A stretch of 64,000 bases of DNA from an uncultured Neisseriaceae bacterium (GTDB lineage: Bacteria > Pseudomonadota > Gammaproteobacteria > Burkholderiales > Neisseriaceae): assembly GCA_946481965.1 (NCBI GenBank), contig CAMLPN010000002.1, positions 51,654-115,653 of the forward strand, read 5' to 3'. Below the pieces are notes generated by a model, which saw nothing but the letters and a program-made list of their open reading frames with translations, was not told the origin of the DNA and did not search any database. Below, piece by piece: positions 19,101 through 28,125 of this stretch. How positions within the stretch are numbered: the stretch's first letter is position 1; every line of letters starts with the position of its first letter. The position numbers and the translations under genes were made by a program.

Positions 19101-19391
19101 ATGTCCAAATTTTTTAATTTTATAAAATTAGTTATGATGGCAGAGAGTTTTTATTTAGAATCCCCGATAATGGGATGAAGTTTGATAAAAACTGAGCTGA
19201 TATTTTATTTTTCAGCAAGGAAAATGCTGTGCAAATGACAGGAAAACACGGGTTTTAATAAATCAATATTTGACTGGATAGATGAAAATCATCATATATC
19301 TGATAAGGAAGTATAATATCTTTTAGATGGAATTAAATCATAATTGCAAATTAGGCGTTTAGATATCTTTATTCAAACGCATTATCAATAA
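19101..19391 (+). pseudogene. Decayed small gene with frameshifts and stops
   Basis: ATG 19101 starts MSKFFNFIKL. A frameshift near 19131 leads into SYDGREFLFRIPDNGMKFDKN, then TGA, ADILFFSKENAVQMTGKHGF. A second shift near 19255 gives NKSIFDWIDENHHISDKEV, TAA, YLLDGIKS, TAA and LQIRRLDIFIQTHYQ. The pieces add up to about 95 residues of coherent protein in three states of damage. The family is unknown. With the gene at 18189 it forms a pair of decayed genes that may once have been one accessory cassette. Confidence 0.45.
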
Positions 19392-19576
19392 CTGTGCAAA
19401 TGATTTGTTATAAATAATCCAGATTGATAATTTTTAAAATAGATTAATTTTTATATTATACTTAGTTAATATAACTATTTTTGCTGCGTTTGTATTATCT
19501 GAATATCACATTGTCTTGGCTCTGATAGTGGAGATATTTTTGACTTACCTGACGGGGCTGCGAATCATGATTGGTA

Positions 19577-19891
19577 ATGGATATGGACAAATCAGAGTTT
19601 TCTCATGAGCAACTAGTTGAGATTAACCAGAGAGCTAATGAATTAGGTAAGGCTCTTGATCAATTTGCTCTAGATTTACGACATAAATATCATTTTTACC
19701 CTGATCTAACTGTTCATGCATGTGGAACAGCTTTAGGTAATATGATTAACATAAATATGCTTGTCTATCACCTGTGTCCTGAATTAGCACCACCATATTT
19801 ACATGGTACTGATTATTCCGTTGTTGTTGAAAGGATCAAACAAGAAAAACAAGAGTTTGATAATGAGATAGCGCGATATGAACAGAAATAA
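19577..19891 (+). CDS. Small hypothetical protein
   Basis: About 104 residues, soluble, with a helical N-terminal part (SHEQLVEINQRANELGKAL) and a middle region containing HACGTALGNMI. It ends in a charged helix (RIKQEKQEFDNEIARYEQK). No family is recognised. Either ATG 19577 or 19583 could be the start, and neither has a strong ribosome site. It is followed 23 bp later by a strong terminator, which supports it being a real transcribed gene amid decayed neighbours. Confidence 0.55.
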   Translation: MDMDKSEFSHEQLVEINQRANELGKALDQFALDLRHKYHFYPDLTVHACGTALGNMININMLVYHLCPELAPPYLHGTDYSVVVERIKQEKQEFDNEIARYEQK

Positions 19892-19913
19892 GCTGCAAAA
19901 TCTTTGTGAAATT

Positions 19914-19941
19914 AAAAAAAGCCCCAAACGAGGCTTTTTTT
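19914..19941 (+). terminator. Rho-independent terminator
   Basis: AAAAAAAGCC, loop CCAAACGA, GGCTTTTTTT. It follows the 19577-19891 gene. Confidence 0.85.
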
Positions 19942-19966
19942 GTTTAGCTTACAGTCTATGACTTAA

Positions 19967-20089
19967 TCACGCTTCAGCATGTACCATGAAATTTAATAGC
20001 TCGCTTATGATACAGACAGCTTGTAATTGTTCTAGCGCCCCTGTTTCAAGCCACGTTTTATCTTTGCCGGAAAGAGCAGGCAGCGACAT
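19967..20089 (-). CDS. Possible 40-residue protein
   Basis: A short minus-strand frame reads MSLPALSGKDKTWLETGA then LEQLQAVCIISELLNFM, ending VHAEA. The composition is protein-like, with an amphipathic helix, but no ribosome site is visible upstream. It may be a genuine micro-protein or the tail of a lost gene. Confidence 0.3.
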   Translation of the reverse strand: MSLPALSGKDKTWLETGALEQLQAVCIISELLNFMVHAEA

Positions 20090-20193
20090 AAGCACTATAA
20101 TTAATACCTTGCACACTAATATAATTAAAGCAGCTATTTCAAGATTTAATTATCTAGTTTATTAGTTTTAATCATTGTGCTAATCACAATTAA

Positions 20194-21579
20194 TTATAAT
20201 GTCCGCGAATAATGCGCTGCAGTTCGTTTCTGGCGCAAATAATAATCAAATATCATCGCAATGTTACGAATAAGCAGCCTTCCTTTCGGGGTAACATGTA
20301 ATTTATCTGTGCTCAGTTCCACTAAACCTAGTTGTGCCAGTTGTTTCAGATCAGTCATTTCAGCAGCAAAATAATGCTGGAATGGTTGTGGAAGTATAGT
20401 GGTGTAATCCAGATAATTTAGTTCAAAATGGCACATTAAATCTTGGATAACGCGCCGGCGTAATAAGTCATCTGCATTAAGTTGATAACCTCGCAGAACA
20501 GGCAGGCGGTTTTCATCTAGGGCTTGATAGTAGGCGTTTAATTCTTTTTCATTCTGGCTGTAAATATCGGCAATTTTGCCGATACTGGATACGCCGATAG
20601 CAATTAAATCGCAGTCGGCATGGGTTGAATATCCCTGAAAGTTACGTTGCAGGCGATTTTCTGCCAGTGCGATAGCCAGCTCATCTTCCGGTTTGGCGAA
20701 ATGATCCATACCAATAAATATATAACCGTTTTCCAACAGATAATGGATGGTATTTTGTAATATATCCAGTTTGGTCGTGCTATCGGGTACAGCGGTGGTA
20801 TCTATACGTCGTTGAGGTTTAAATAAATGTGGCAGATGTGCGTAGTGATACATAGCAATACGGTCAGGCTGTAAGTCCACTATATGCTGTAGTGTTTCCT
20901 GCATGGATGATTCGCTCTGGTGAGGAAGACCATAAATTAAATCCACGCTTATAGAATGAAAACCATTGTTACGCGCTGCTTCGATTACGGTTCGGGTTTC
21001 AGCCTCACTTTGGACGCGATTAACTGCTTTTTGGACGGTTGGATTAAAGTCCTGAATACCCACGCTCATACGGTTAAAACCCAGTTTCCCCAGAAAGGCG
21101 ACGGTTTGAGCAGAAACGTTGCGTGGATCTATTTCTATTGAGTATTCACCATCTATTGTGAGGGTGAAGTATTTACGGATTGTAGTAAAAATATGGTTTA
21201 GCTGCTCTGTATTGAGAAAGGTTGGTGTTCCTCCGCCGAAATGCAGTTGTGCAAGTTGAGGTTTACCTGTCCAGTGCTTTGCTAAAAGTGCCAGTTCTTT
21301 GTCTAAATATTGAATGTAACGATCTGCTCTGGTGGTGTCTTTGGTAATGATTTTATTACAACCACAGTAATAACAAATGGTATTGCAAAATGGGATATGC
21401 ACATATAATGATACTGGTTTGCTGCCAATATGCTGATGTAGCGTAGTCTGTAACTGATTGGCAGTAAATTCAGGGCAAAAACGGTCAGCAGTAGGGTAGG
21501 AGGTGTAACGCGGACCTAAGGAAGGCAATGATGCGATCAGAGCACGGTCAAATTCTATGGCATATCTAGGTGTTTTCAT
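20194..21579 (-). CDS. hemN: Oxygen-independent coproporphyrinogen III dehydrogenase
   Basis: 461 residues, the size of E. coli HemN. The radical-SAM cluster motif HIPFCNTICYYCGCN places cysteines at about 65, 69 and 72. GGGTPTFL, EIDPRNV, VGIQDFNPTVQKAVNR and the YGLPHQ region follow, and the C-terminal HemN domain is complete. It decarboxylates coproporphyrinogen III to protoporphyrinogen IX without oxygen for heme synthesis. It is divergently transcribed from fnr, and in proteobacteria hemN is commonly an FNR target. Confidence 0.97.
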   Translation of the reverse strand: MKTPRYAIEFDRALIASLPSLGPRYTSYPTADRFCPEFTANQLQTTLHQHIGSKPVSLYVHIPFCNTICYYCGCNKIITKDTTRADRYIQYLDKELALLAKHWTGKPQLAQLHFGGGTPTFLNTEQLNHIFTTIRKYFTLTIDGEYSIEIDPRNVSAQTVAFLGKLGFNRMSVGIQDFNPTVQKAVNRVQSEAETRTVIEAARNNGFHSISVDLIYGLPHQSESSMQETLQHIVDLQPDRIAMYHYAHLPHLFKPQRRIDTTAVPDSTTKLDILQNTIHYLLENGYIFIGMDHFAKPEDELAIALAENRLQRNFQGYSTHADCDLIAIGVSSIGKIADIYSQNEKELNAYYQALDENRLPVLRGYQLNADDLLRRRVIQDLMCHFELNYLDYTTILPQPFQHYFAAEMTDLKQLAQLGLVELSTDKLHVTPKGRLLIRNIAMIFDYYLRQKRTAAHYSRTL

Positions 21580-21762
21580 TGGGTGTTACAGATAATCTTT
21601 GATTGATTGAGGGTGTTTAAAAGTCAGAATAATAGTTATTTGTGTTAGAATAAACATTTGTAGCTTTTTGGCTGTAACCAGGAAAAAATACCTTCTATTA
21701 GATCAGGATTGAATAAAAATTTCAATCTATTCTGCTGAAGTTGGTCATTATACTATACATAT

Positions 21763-21776
21763 TTGATATATATCAG
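21763..21776 (+). promoter_or_regulatory. FNR box upstream of fnr
   Basis: TTGATATATATCAG matches the FNR/CRP-family operator TTGAT-N4-ATCAA at 9 of 10 defined positions. It sits 54 bp upstream of the fnr start and about 185 bp from the hemN start, which suggests autoregulation and possibly control of hemN. Confidence 0.65.
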
Positions 21777-21830
21777 ATTATCAAAATAGTATGTGGTTGG
21801 CAATGGATCGGTAAATACTAGATTATTATT

Positions 21831-22571
21831 ATGATAAAAATACACAAACAGAGTGAAATAGTACAAAATTTATGTGAAAAATGCTCTTTTCATGTACTGT
21901 GCGTGCCTGTGATGTTGAATGATAAAGAGATAAACGAACTCAATAGTGTGATTCGTCATAGCAGACGTTTGAAAAAGGGGGAATATCTTTTTCACGCTGG
22001 TGAGTCTTTTCGTTCGATATTTGCTGTACGTACGGGTTTTTTCAAAACTATAGTAAATAGTCAGGATGGTCGCGATCAGGTTACCGGTTTTTTTATGTCC
22101 GGAGAGCTTTTAGGGCTAGATGGTATTTGTAATAATTATTATAGCTGTGATGCAGTTGCTCTAGAAGACAGTGAGGTATGTGAACTGCCATTTGTGAATC
22201 TTGAACATGCAGGTAGTTTGATTCCTACAGTGCAGTCGCATTTTTATAGGATGATGAGCCAAGAAATTGTGCGCAATCAAGAAATTATGTTGATGTTGGG
22301 TAATATGCGTGCCGAAGAGAGACTGGCAGCATTTTTGATGAATCTATCGCAACGATTAAATAATCGTGGTTTTGCTGCCAATGACTTTATTTTGCGTATG
22401 TCTCGCGAAGAAATAGGCAGTTATTTAGGACTTAAGCTAGAAACGGTAAGTCGCACTTTATCTAAATTTCAACATGAAGGTTTGATTAAGGTGGAGCATA
22501 AGCATATTCAGTTGGTACAGCCATGGATTTTGCATGAAATCGTGCTTAGTTGCCAAAAAGCAGTAGGTTGA
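21831..22571 (+). CDS. fnr: Anaerobic regulator FNR (Crp/Fnr family)
   Basis: 246 residues. The N-terminal cysteines (NLCEKCSFHVLC, at about 15, 18 and 24), with a further cysteine in the NYYSCDAVALE segment, supply the four ligands for the oxygen-sensitive [4Fe-4S] cluster of FNR. A cyclic-nucleotide-binding-like beta-roll follows. The C-terminal winged helix carries REEIGSYLGLKLETVSRTLS, where E..SR recognises TTGAT half-sites. It switches genes between aerobic and oxygen-limited growth. The FNR box at 21763 implies self-control. No strong ribosome site precedes ATG 21831, but the cysteine block requires a start at or near it. Confidence 0.94.
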   Translation: MIKIHKQSEIVQNLCEKCSFHVLCVPVMLNDKEINELNSVIRHSRRLKKGEYLFHAGESFRSIFAVRTGFFKTIVNSQDGRDQVTGFFMSGELLGLDGICNNYYSCDAVALEDSEVCELPFVNLEHAGSLIPTVQSHFYRMMSQEIVRNQEIMLMLGNMRAEERLAAFLMNLSQRLNNRGFAANDFILRMSREEIGSYLGLKLETVSRTLSKFQHEGLIKVEHKHIQLVQPWILHEIVLSCQKAVG

Positions 22572-22891
22572 TATTTAAAAAAATGAGATGATAACTATTT
22601 CAGACATAACGGATTTATTATTTAAGTTTTGCTAATGGTTGGCATTTACCGTTATCTTTAAAGAATATCGCTTATGATAAATTAGAATAAGCAATATAGT
22701 GTTGGAATGAGATAAGATTCGAAGTCGCCTCAGCTAAAATAAAATTTTGATACTTTAACTATCATAAAAAAATCTATTTATACCAATTGGAGTAGAGACT
22801 ACAAAAAATTTTTAATCAGCAGAATAACGATATAATATCCTTATGATATTTATATCCGATTAAATAAATATCTATCAACAGAGGATAAAAT
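22572..22891. other. A+T-rich gap after fnr
   Basis: About 320 bp without a convincing gene; a decayed gene begins at 22892. Confidence 0.4.
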
Positions 22892-23381
22892 ATGTTAAAT
22901 AGAAAGCTTCGTTAATTGGACTAATGCTGCTTATAAAAATAGTAAACAATTTGAAATAGGTAAATTAAATGTATAAGAAGAATTAGTAATTCATCTTTAA
23001 TTTACTGATTATTCTATAAGCTCAGATTTCATTATGATTCTTTTCATCGATAAATAAAAATAAATGATTTGATGTATTAGTTTAATATGTGAAATAAATA
23101 TATTATAAAGGCATAAATATTACTTAAGATAAAGAAAACTAATATTTGCTGGTAAGATTATATTTTAGGAAAATTGAAAAACTGAAAGAAATGTATGACA
23201 AAAGATCCTGTTGGTGTCAACGGATTGTCATATAACTTCAGTTTCCTGACAGGGATGATTTTTTAGGGTGAAACGCGAGAAAAAGCAGAAGGTTTTCAAT
23301 TCCCTGAAATTTAACATAGATAAAGATAAACCTAGAATAAACTATCATAAATATTTATTGGTTTCTCAAAATATTTTGTAA
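22892..23381 (+). pseudogene. Decayed gene with good ribosome site
   Basis: GAGGA at 22881-22885 precedes ATG 22892 (MLNRK). A frameshift then leads to SFVNWTNAAYKNSKQFEIG, KLNV, stop, EELVIHL, stop, FTDYSISSDFIMILFIDK. Further on, DPVGVNGLSYNFSFLTG and, in another frame, KREKKQKVFNSLKFNIDK and PRINYHKYLLVSQNIL run to TAA 23379-23381. The ribosome site and repeated protein-like fragments indicate an inactivated gene of perhaps 160 residues. The family is unknown. Confidence 0.4.
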
Positions 23382-23505
23382 TTACAGTTTTTTAGATCTG
23401 CAAATGTAGATATGACTGCTAATTGAAAAAGATTATTGAGAAACTGATTAAGGTCGCCAAAATAACTCTATGGGTTAATCACAAGTTTTATCAATTGCGT
23501 GTAAA

Positions 23506-24288
23506 TCAACCAAAATTGGCCATTGCGGCAAGTTTGAGTGTGTCTTTGCCATAAATCTGCGCAGTAAAGTGACGCATCCAGCGTATTTTACGCAGGCTGG
23601 TTTGAATAATGGTCTGGGTTTGCTCTGGTTGCTGAGCAATAAACTGATGCCACAATTGCCGCGCTTCTAAAGCAACGCCAAATTTAGTCATCAATTGTGC
23701 ACCAGAATGCAGATAACATAATAAATCGCGAGCATGGCAGTGCGGTAACGTCATGGCTGTAAGCGGATCATCTTCAAAATCGATAAATCCTATTTGTTTG
23801 TCATTGATAAAGATCATGTTACGAGCGAAGCATTCACTTAAGTACTGTTGATGCTGGTGTACCTGAGCTATGGCATTAAGACCCAGTAACCAGCGTTGAA
23901 GCAAAGTTTGTTTTACTTTACGACACGCCCACCATTCTGCTTCGAGATTCTTTTCTCCGATATTACTAATCATGGTAGCGGTAGTTTGTTGCGCCAGTAC
24001 TTTAGGCACACAGATACCGGTTTGTGAAAGTGCATGCAACCGTTGTACTTCTGTTCGTAATGAAGAAACGCCTCCCAGATTGGGAACCGGTTGTAACATG
24101 GTTATACCGGTAATTTGCTGAGCAAGTTTTAACAATCGATATCGCCACATACTGTTACGTGCACCTGCCTGTCTTACCCAAACAACTTCGCCACTAGTTA
24201 ATGTGTGCTTTTGCATTAATTTGCTTTGCTTGCCCAAACATTGCTGTAGTGCTTGCTGGTAAGAGGTGGAGTAATTGGTTTGTGACAT
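23506..24288 (-). CDS. Kinase-fold protein (lipopolysaccharide/RIO-type kinase-like)
   Basis: 260 residues with a minimal protein-kinase/aminoglycoside-phosphotransferase fold. The N-terminal lobe contains VWVRQAGARNSMWRYRLLK. The catalytic loop is HQHQQYLSECFARNMIF and the metal motif is IGFIDFEDDP, as in Kdo/heptose-kinase or Bud32-like families. Similar stand-alone proteins occur in Neisseriaceae as predicted serine/threonine kinases. The likely role is phosphorylation of an envelope sugar or a protein, but the substrate is not shown by sequence or neighbours. It stands alone between a pseudogene and the pot operon. Confidence 0.7.
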   Translation of the reverse strand: MSQTNYSTSYQQALQQCLGKQSKLMQKHTLTSGEVVWVRQAGARNSMWRYRLLKLAQQITGITMLQPVPNLGGVSSLRTEVQRLHALSQTGICVPKVLAQQTTATMISNIGEKNLEAEWWACRKVKQTLLQRWLLGLNAIAQVHQHQQYLSECFARNMIFINDKQIGFIDFEDDPLTAMTLPHCHARDLLCYLHSGAQLMTKFGVALEARQLWHQFIAQQPEQTQTIIQTSLRKIRWMRHFTAQIYGKDTLKLAAMANFG

Positions 24289-24600
24289 TTGTGTTTTTAG
24301 CTGGCTATAAAAATGAAGAATGATTCTACTATAGTTGTGGTTCTATCTTGGTTCAGCAATTTAAATTAGTAACTTTTATTCTAACAATCGATTTAATTGT
24401 TTTTAAAATCTTTGATTTTGATTATATTAGCAAAATTATTATTCAATATATACTTAATTTGTAAAAATAAATTAATGATTTAAGGATTAATGTAGGAAAA
24501 TGATATAGATGATAGTTAAAGCCATAAGATGTGCTGAAAGGTTTTAACATAACATTTTGCTGATCAGTACAACTAGTATGAGCAATAAAATTAGTGTGAA

Positions 24601-24639
24601 AATTGTGCCAGTTATCAATTACAGATAACTGGCACAATT
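24601..24639 (-). terminator. Terminator of the pot operon
   Basis: A perfect 16-bp inverted repeat (arms 24601-24616 and 24624-24639, 7-nt loop) lies 20 bp past the potI stop. On the minus strand it ends in TTTTCAC, a moderate T-tract. Confidence 0.65.
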
Positions 24640-24658
24640 ATTATTTACTTGGTTCAGA

Positions 24659-25522
24659 TTATTGATTTTGGTTGTAAGCCTCAACCATTTCCCTCTCGCG
24701 ACGAGTACTCTGGCGCATCATCAAGTAGTTAAAGCCAATCGCCATTGTGCCAACTAGAGCAATGATGATGGTCGCTAGTACGTTCATTTGCGGATCCAGT
24801 CCCAGTTTGATTTTAGAAAATATGATCATTGGTAAGGTAGAGGAACCTGGTCCGGAAAGGAATGATGCGATCACTAAATCATCCATTGATAGGGTAATAG
24901 AAAGGAGGAAGCCAGAAGCTATCGCTGGTGCAATCGATGGCAAAGTAATTAAAAAGAAAATTTTTAAGGGTCGTGCGCCTAAATCTTTTGCTGCTTCTTC
25001 TATTGACTGGTCCAGTTCAAGTAATCGAGAACGGATAATTACGGTAACATATGACATACACAGGGTAGTGTGTCCAAGCCAGATGGTAAAAAAACCTCGC
25101 TCAAAATAAAAGATATTTATGGTACTATTTTGTAAAAACATCTGTACCTGAATAATCAATAACAACATGGATAATCCGGTAATGATGTCAGGCATAACCA
25201 TCGGTGCGGAAACCATACCAGTAAATAAGGTGCTGCCACGGAAACGTTTTATGCGTGCCAAAGCATAACCAGCTAGTGTACCCAATACTACGGCAGCCGC
25301 AGCAGAGCAAACGGCAATGCGGATTGATAACCAGACAGCATCCAGTATTTGTTCATTATGCAGCAGTTTGCTATACCATGCAGTTGAGAATCCTCCCCAG
25401 ATAGTAACCAGTCGTGAACTATTAAAAGAATAGATGACTAGGACCACCAATGGCATATACAGGAATAATAATCCCAATAGCAACATTCCTTTCAGGAACC
25501 ATGAGGATTTTTGTTTATGCAT
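24659..25522 (-). CDS. potI: Polyamine ABC transporter permease PotI
   Basis: 287 residues with six predicted membrane helices and the ABC-permease coupling motif EEAAKDLGARPLKIFFLITLP. The N-terminus (FLYMPLVVLVIYSFNSSRLVTIWGGFS) resembles E. coli PotI more than PotC, as does the length. Together with PotH it forms the membrane channel for putrescine-type polyamine uptake. It overlaps the end of potH by 8 bp, indicating translational coupling, and has an AAAGGATC ribosome site. Confidence 0.88.
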   Translation of the reverse strand: MHKQKSSWFLKGMLLLGLLFLYMPLVVLVIYSFNSSRLVTIWGGFSTAWYSKLLHNEQILDAVWLSIRIAVCSAAAAVVLGTLAGYALARIKRFRGSTLFTGMVSAPMVMPDIITGLSMLLLIIQVQMFLQNSTINIFYFERGFFTIWLGHTTLCMSYVTVIIRSRLLELDQSIEEAAKDLGARPLKIFFLITLPSIAPAIASGFLLSITLSMDDLVIASFLSGPGSSTLPMIIFSKIKLGLDPQMNVLATIIIALVGTMAIGFNYLMMRQSTRREREMVEAYNQNQ

Positions 25523-26483
25523 GGCTAGATCCTTTTTCTATTTCTCTGTTTTCAAAACGATGGAAAAGAACAATGGGAATAACCAGCAGCAAAACCATGA
25601 TGACAGCTAAGGCTGAAGCCAACGGCCAGTTGTTTTCATTAAAGAATGTTTGCCACAATACTTTACCAATCATCTGATTTTCTGTACCACCGACCAGTTC
25701 AGGGATGACAAATTCCCCAATAGCTGGAATGAATACCAGCATTGAACCAGAAATAATACCGGCTTTGGATAATGGCAGAGTAACTGAGCAGAAGGTTTTA
25801 ATAGGGCCTGCACCAAGATCCGCAGCGGCTTCCAGATAGCGATTATCCAGTTTCACTAATTGGGTATAAAGTGGCAGTATCATAAACGGCAAATAGGCAT
25901 AAACCATCACTAGAATAAGTGAAAAATTGTTATAAAACATATCTTTAGGGCTATCAATAATGCCCCATTTGAGTAGATAAGTATTGATAATACCATTACG
26001 TCCCAGCAGGCTTATCCATGCATAGACACGTAATAAAAATGATGTCCAGAAGGGTAGCATGATGGCCAGTAATAAACCGTTGCGGTATCTTTCTGGTGCA
26101 CGTGAAATAGTGTAGGCAATAGGATATCCAGCCAGCAAACAAATGAAAGTAGTAATAAACGCCGTTTTAATGGATAACCAGTAAGCCAGTAGAAAGGTAT
26201 TATTCCCCAGATTACCCAGAAACATTTGTCCGAGAGAATGCCAGAAATCATTAAAAATTTCGCTATAATTTTGATAGCTGATAAGGATATTTACTCTACC
26301 CATTTCTTCATTGGCTATGTACAAAGGGGTATATGGCGGAATAGCGATATCCTGTTCGGCAAAACTGATTTTTAACACGATAATGAAGGGCACGAGAAAA
26401 AGTAGTAGCAACCATATATAAGGAATGCCAACTACTACTCCCTGTGAAGGGCGTAGCCCTTTGAGGCGATTAATCCAATTCAT
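25515..26483 (-). CDS. potH: Polyamine ABC transporter permease PotH
   Basis: 322 residues with a membrane-permease fold. The N-terminal signature GIPYIWLLLLFLVPFIIVLKIS and the coupling motif EAAADLGAGPIKTFCSVTLP match E. coli PotH (317 aa) closely. FIPAIGEFVIPELVGG is another PotB/PotH hallmark. It acts as the partner permease of PotI. It lies between potG (19 bp gap) and potI (8 bp overlap) in a potG-H-I operon read on the minus strand. No periplasmic binding protein (PotF) gene is in the operon; it must be encoded elsewhere. Confidence 0.9.
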   Translation of the reverse strand: MNWINRLKGLRPSQGVVVGIPYIWLLLLFLVPFIIVLKISFAEQDIAIPPYTPLYIANEEMGRVNILISYQNYSEIFNDFWHSLGQMFLGNLGNNTFLLAYWLSIKTAFITTFICLLAGYPIAYTISRAPERYRNGLLLAIMLPFWTSFLLRVYAWISLLGRNGIINTYLLKWGIIDSPKDMFYNNFSLILVMVYAYLPFMILPLYTQLVKLDNRYLEAAADLGAGPIKTFCSVTLPLSKAGIISGSMLVFIPAIGEFVIPELVGGTENQMIGKVLWQTFFNENNWPLASALAVIMVLLLVIPIVLFHRFENREIEKGSSHA

Positions 26484-26502
26484 AACAAAAACCTCAATGC
26501 CA

Positions 26503-27633
26503 TTAATATGTCAGCGGACTAGCTTGAGTATCTGGCCAACTGATGTAAACTTTTTCTTCCCATGTTGGCATGGGTATATTGCTTTGTTCCCAGTATGAAG
26601 ACAAAACCTGACTTTTAATGATTTTCCCCGATGGCAACTGAATATGAAAAATGCCGAAGCTACCAAGATAAGCAATTTCTTTCACAATACCCACTGACCA
26701 GTTGTATTGCTGCTGTGGTTGCTCACGATAAATATTTATATCCTCTGGACGAATAGAGAGCCAGATATCCTGATCTTCGGGTCCGCTAATCCCGTGACCC
26801 AGATAAACCAGTTGTTCGATATCAGAGCAATGAATGATGGTATGATCAGAACCGTCTTCGGTAACGATTCCAGGCAGAATATTGGTTTCGCCCATGAATT
26901 CGGCAGTAAAACGGCTGTTTGGGTAGTCATAGATATCAGATGGTGTGCCTACCTGCATAAGTTGTCCGTCTGACATAATAGCAATACGAGACGCCATCGT
27001 CATGGCTTCCTCCTGATCATGGGTAACCATAATGCAGGTGGCACCAACTTTTTCCAAGGTATTAACTAGTTCAAGTTGGGTTTGTTGGCGAAGTTTTTTA
27101 TCCAGCGCGCCTAGTGGTTCATCCAATAATAGTAATTTAGGACGTTTGGCCAGACTGCGGGCTAGAGCAACACGTTGTTGTTGTCCACCCGACAACTGAT
27201 GCGGTTTACGTTTGGCGTACTTGGTCATTTGCACCAGACGCAGCATTTCTTCTACGCGGGCAGCAATTTCATCTTTTGGTAGTTTGTCTTGTTTCAGTCC
27301 GAATGCAATATTTTGCTCTACAGTCATATGTGGAAATAATGCATAACTTTGAAACATCATGTTGATGGGACGATCGTAAGGTTGTAGCTTGGTAATGTCC
27401 TCGCCATCGAGAATGATCTGTCCTTGAGACGGTGTTTCCATTCCAGCTAACATGCGCAACAAGGTGGATTTACCGCTACCGGAGCTACCTAGCAAGGCAA
27501 ATATTTCATTTTTTTCAATAGTCAGATTGACATGGTCTACGGCGTAGTTATCGCCAAAGGTTTTGACGATATCTTTAATCTGTAAGTAATGTGCCTGATC
27601 AACATTGGGCTTGGTAGTTGAGTTTTCGCTCAT
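26503..27633 (-). CDS. potG: Polyamine ABC transporter ATP-binding protein PotG/PotA
   Basis: 376 residues from ATG 27633 (MSENSTTKPNVDQ). The frame extends further upstream, but that extension is cysteine-rich and unlike the family, and 376 aa is the PotG/PotA length. Walker A GSSGSGKST, the signature LSGGQQQRVALARSL, Walker B LLLLDEPLGALD and the H-loop MVTHDQEEAMTMA are intact. A C-terminal TOBE regulatory domain follows (WLSIRPEDINI). It powers import through PotH/PotI in the inner membrane. PotG rather than PotA is chosen from its partners' resemblance to PotH and PotI. Confidence 0.88.
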   Translation of the reverse strand: MSENSTTKPNVDQAHYLQIKDIVKTFGDNYAVDHVNLTIEKNEIFALLGSSGSGKSTLLRMLAGMETPSQGQIILDGEDITKLQPYDRPINMMFQSYALFPHMTVEQNIAFGLKQDKLPKDEIAARVEEMLRLVQMTKYAKRKPHQLSGGQQQRVALARSLAKRPKLLLLDEPLGALDKKLRQQTQLELVNTLEKVGATCIMVTHDQEEAMTMASRIAIMSDGQLMQVGTPSDIYDYPNSRFTAEFMGETNILPGIVTEDGSDHTIIHCSDIEQLVYLGHGISGPEDQDIWLSIRPEDINIYREQPQQQYNWSVGIVKEIAYLGSFGIFHIQLPSGKIIKSQVLSSYWEQSNIPMPTWEEKVYISWPDTQASPLTY

Positions 27634-28125
27634 GATAAGTTGCTCCAGAATAATCGTTCCAGCCAATGCAGTGCATATGCAAATGTTCTGTTGTGTATAA
27701 AGAACGATGCAAAAACAAGTCTGCTCCTGCCTTAAGAGGGTGCATTGTATGCAAGCATTTTGTATGGGGCAATGAAATTTAAGTGTTAATACATTAAAAT
27801 TCCATTTATCTAGGAAATCTTTGCATATAAACAAATATTTAGTGAAGCAACATTACTTAGATTAAATTTTGTTATGACAAAATAACGCAACTAATTGCTG
27901 TTTTGTATAAATGAAAATGCAAGTGATTAGGCCGTATTTAGAATGCTGCAAATAAGTGTTGTATTATAGCGCTTAAATATTGATATTTGGATAAAGTATG
28001 CTGGTTTTTGATCCAGATAAATGATTTTAGTTGTAATGGTTACCATTACTGAAATAATGGCTGGAAATAAGATTAATGAAAGCCATGTATGGCAGAAAAA
28101 AATAAGTGTTATTAACGAGGTTTAT
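27634..28125. other. Divergent regulatory region potG / coaBC
   Basis: About 490 bp between divergent genes, A+T-rich. It contains one clear dyad (28033-28049, listed separately). I see no gene. Confidence 0.4.
28033..28049. promoter_or_regulatory. Perfect dyad GTAATGG-TTA-CCATTAC upstream of coaBC
   Basis: Two perfectly complementary 7-bp arms around a 3-bp centre lie 77 bp before the coaBC start, in the divergent potG/coaBC region. There is no T-tract, so an operator for a dimeric regulator is more likely than a terminator. Confidence 0.35.

Noticed and set aside
27634-27834. 67-residue N-terminal extension of PotG
   Set aside because: The extension is cysteine-rich and unlike the family; the length from 27633 fits PotG/PotA.
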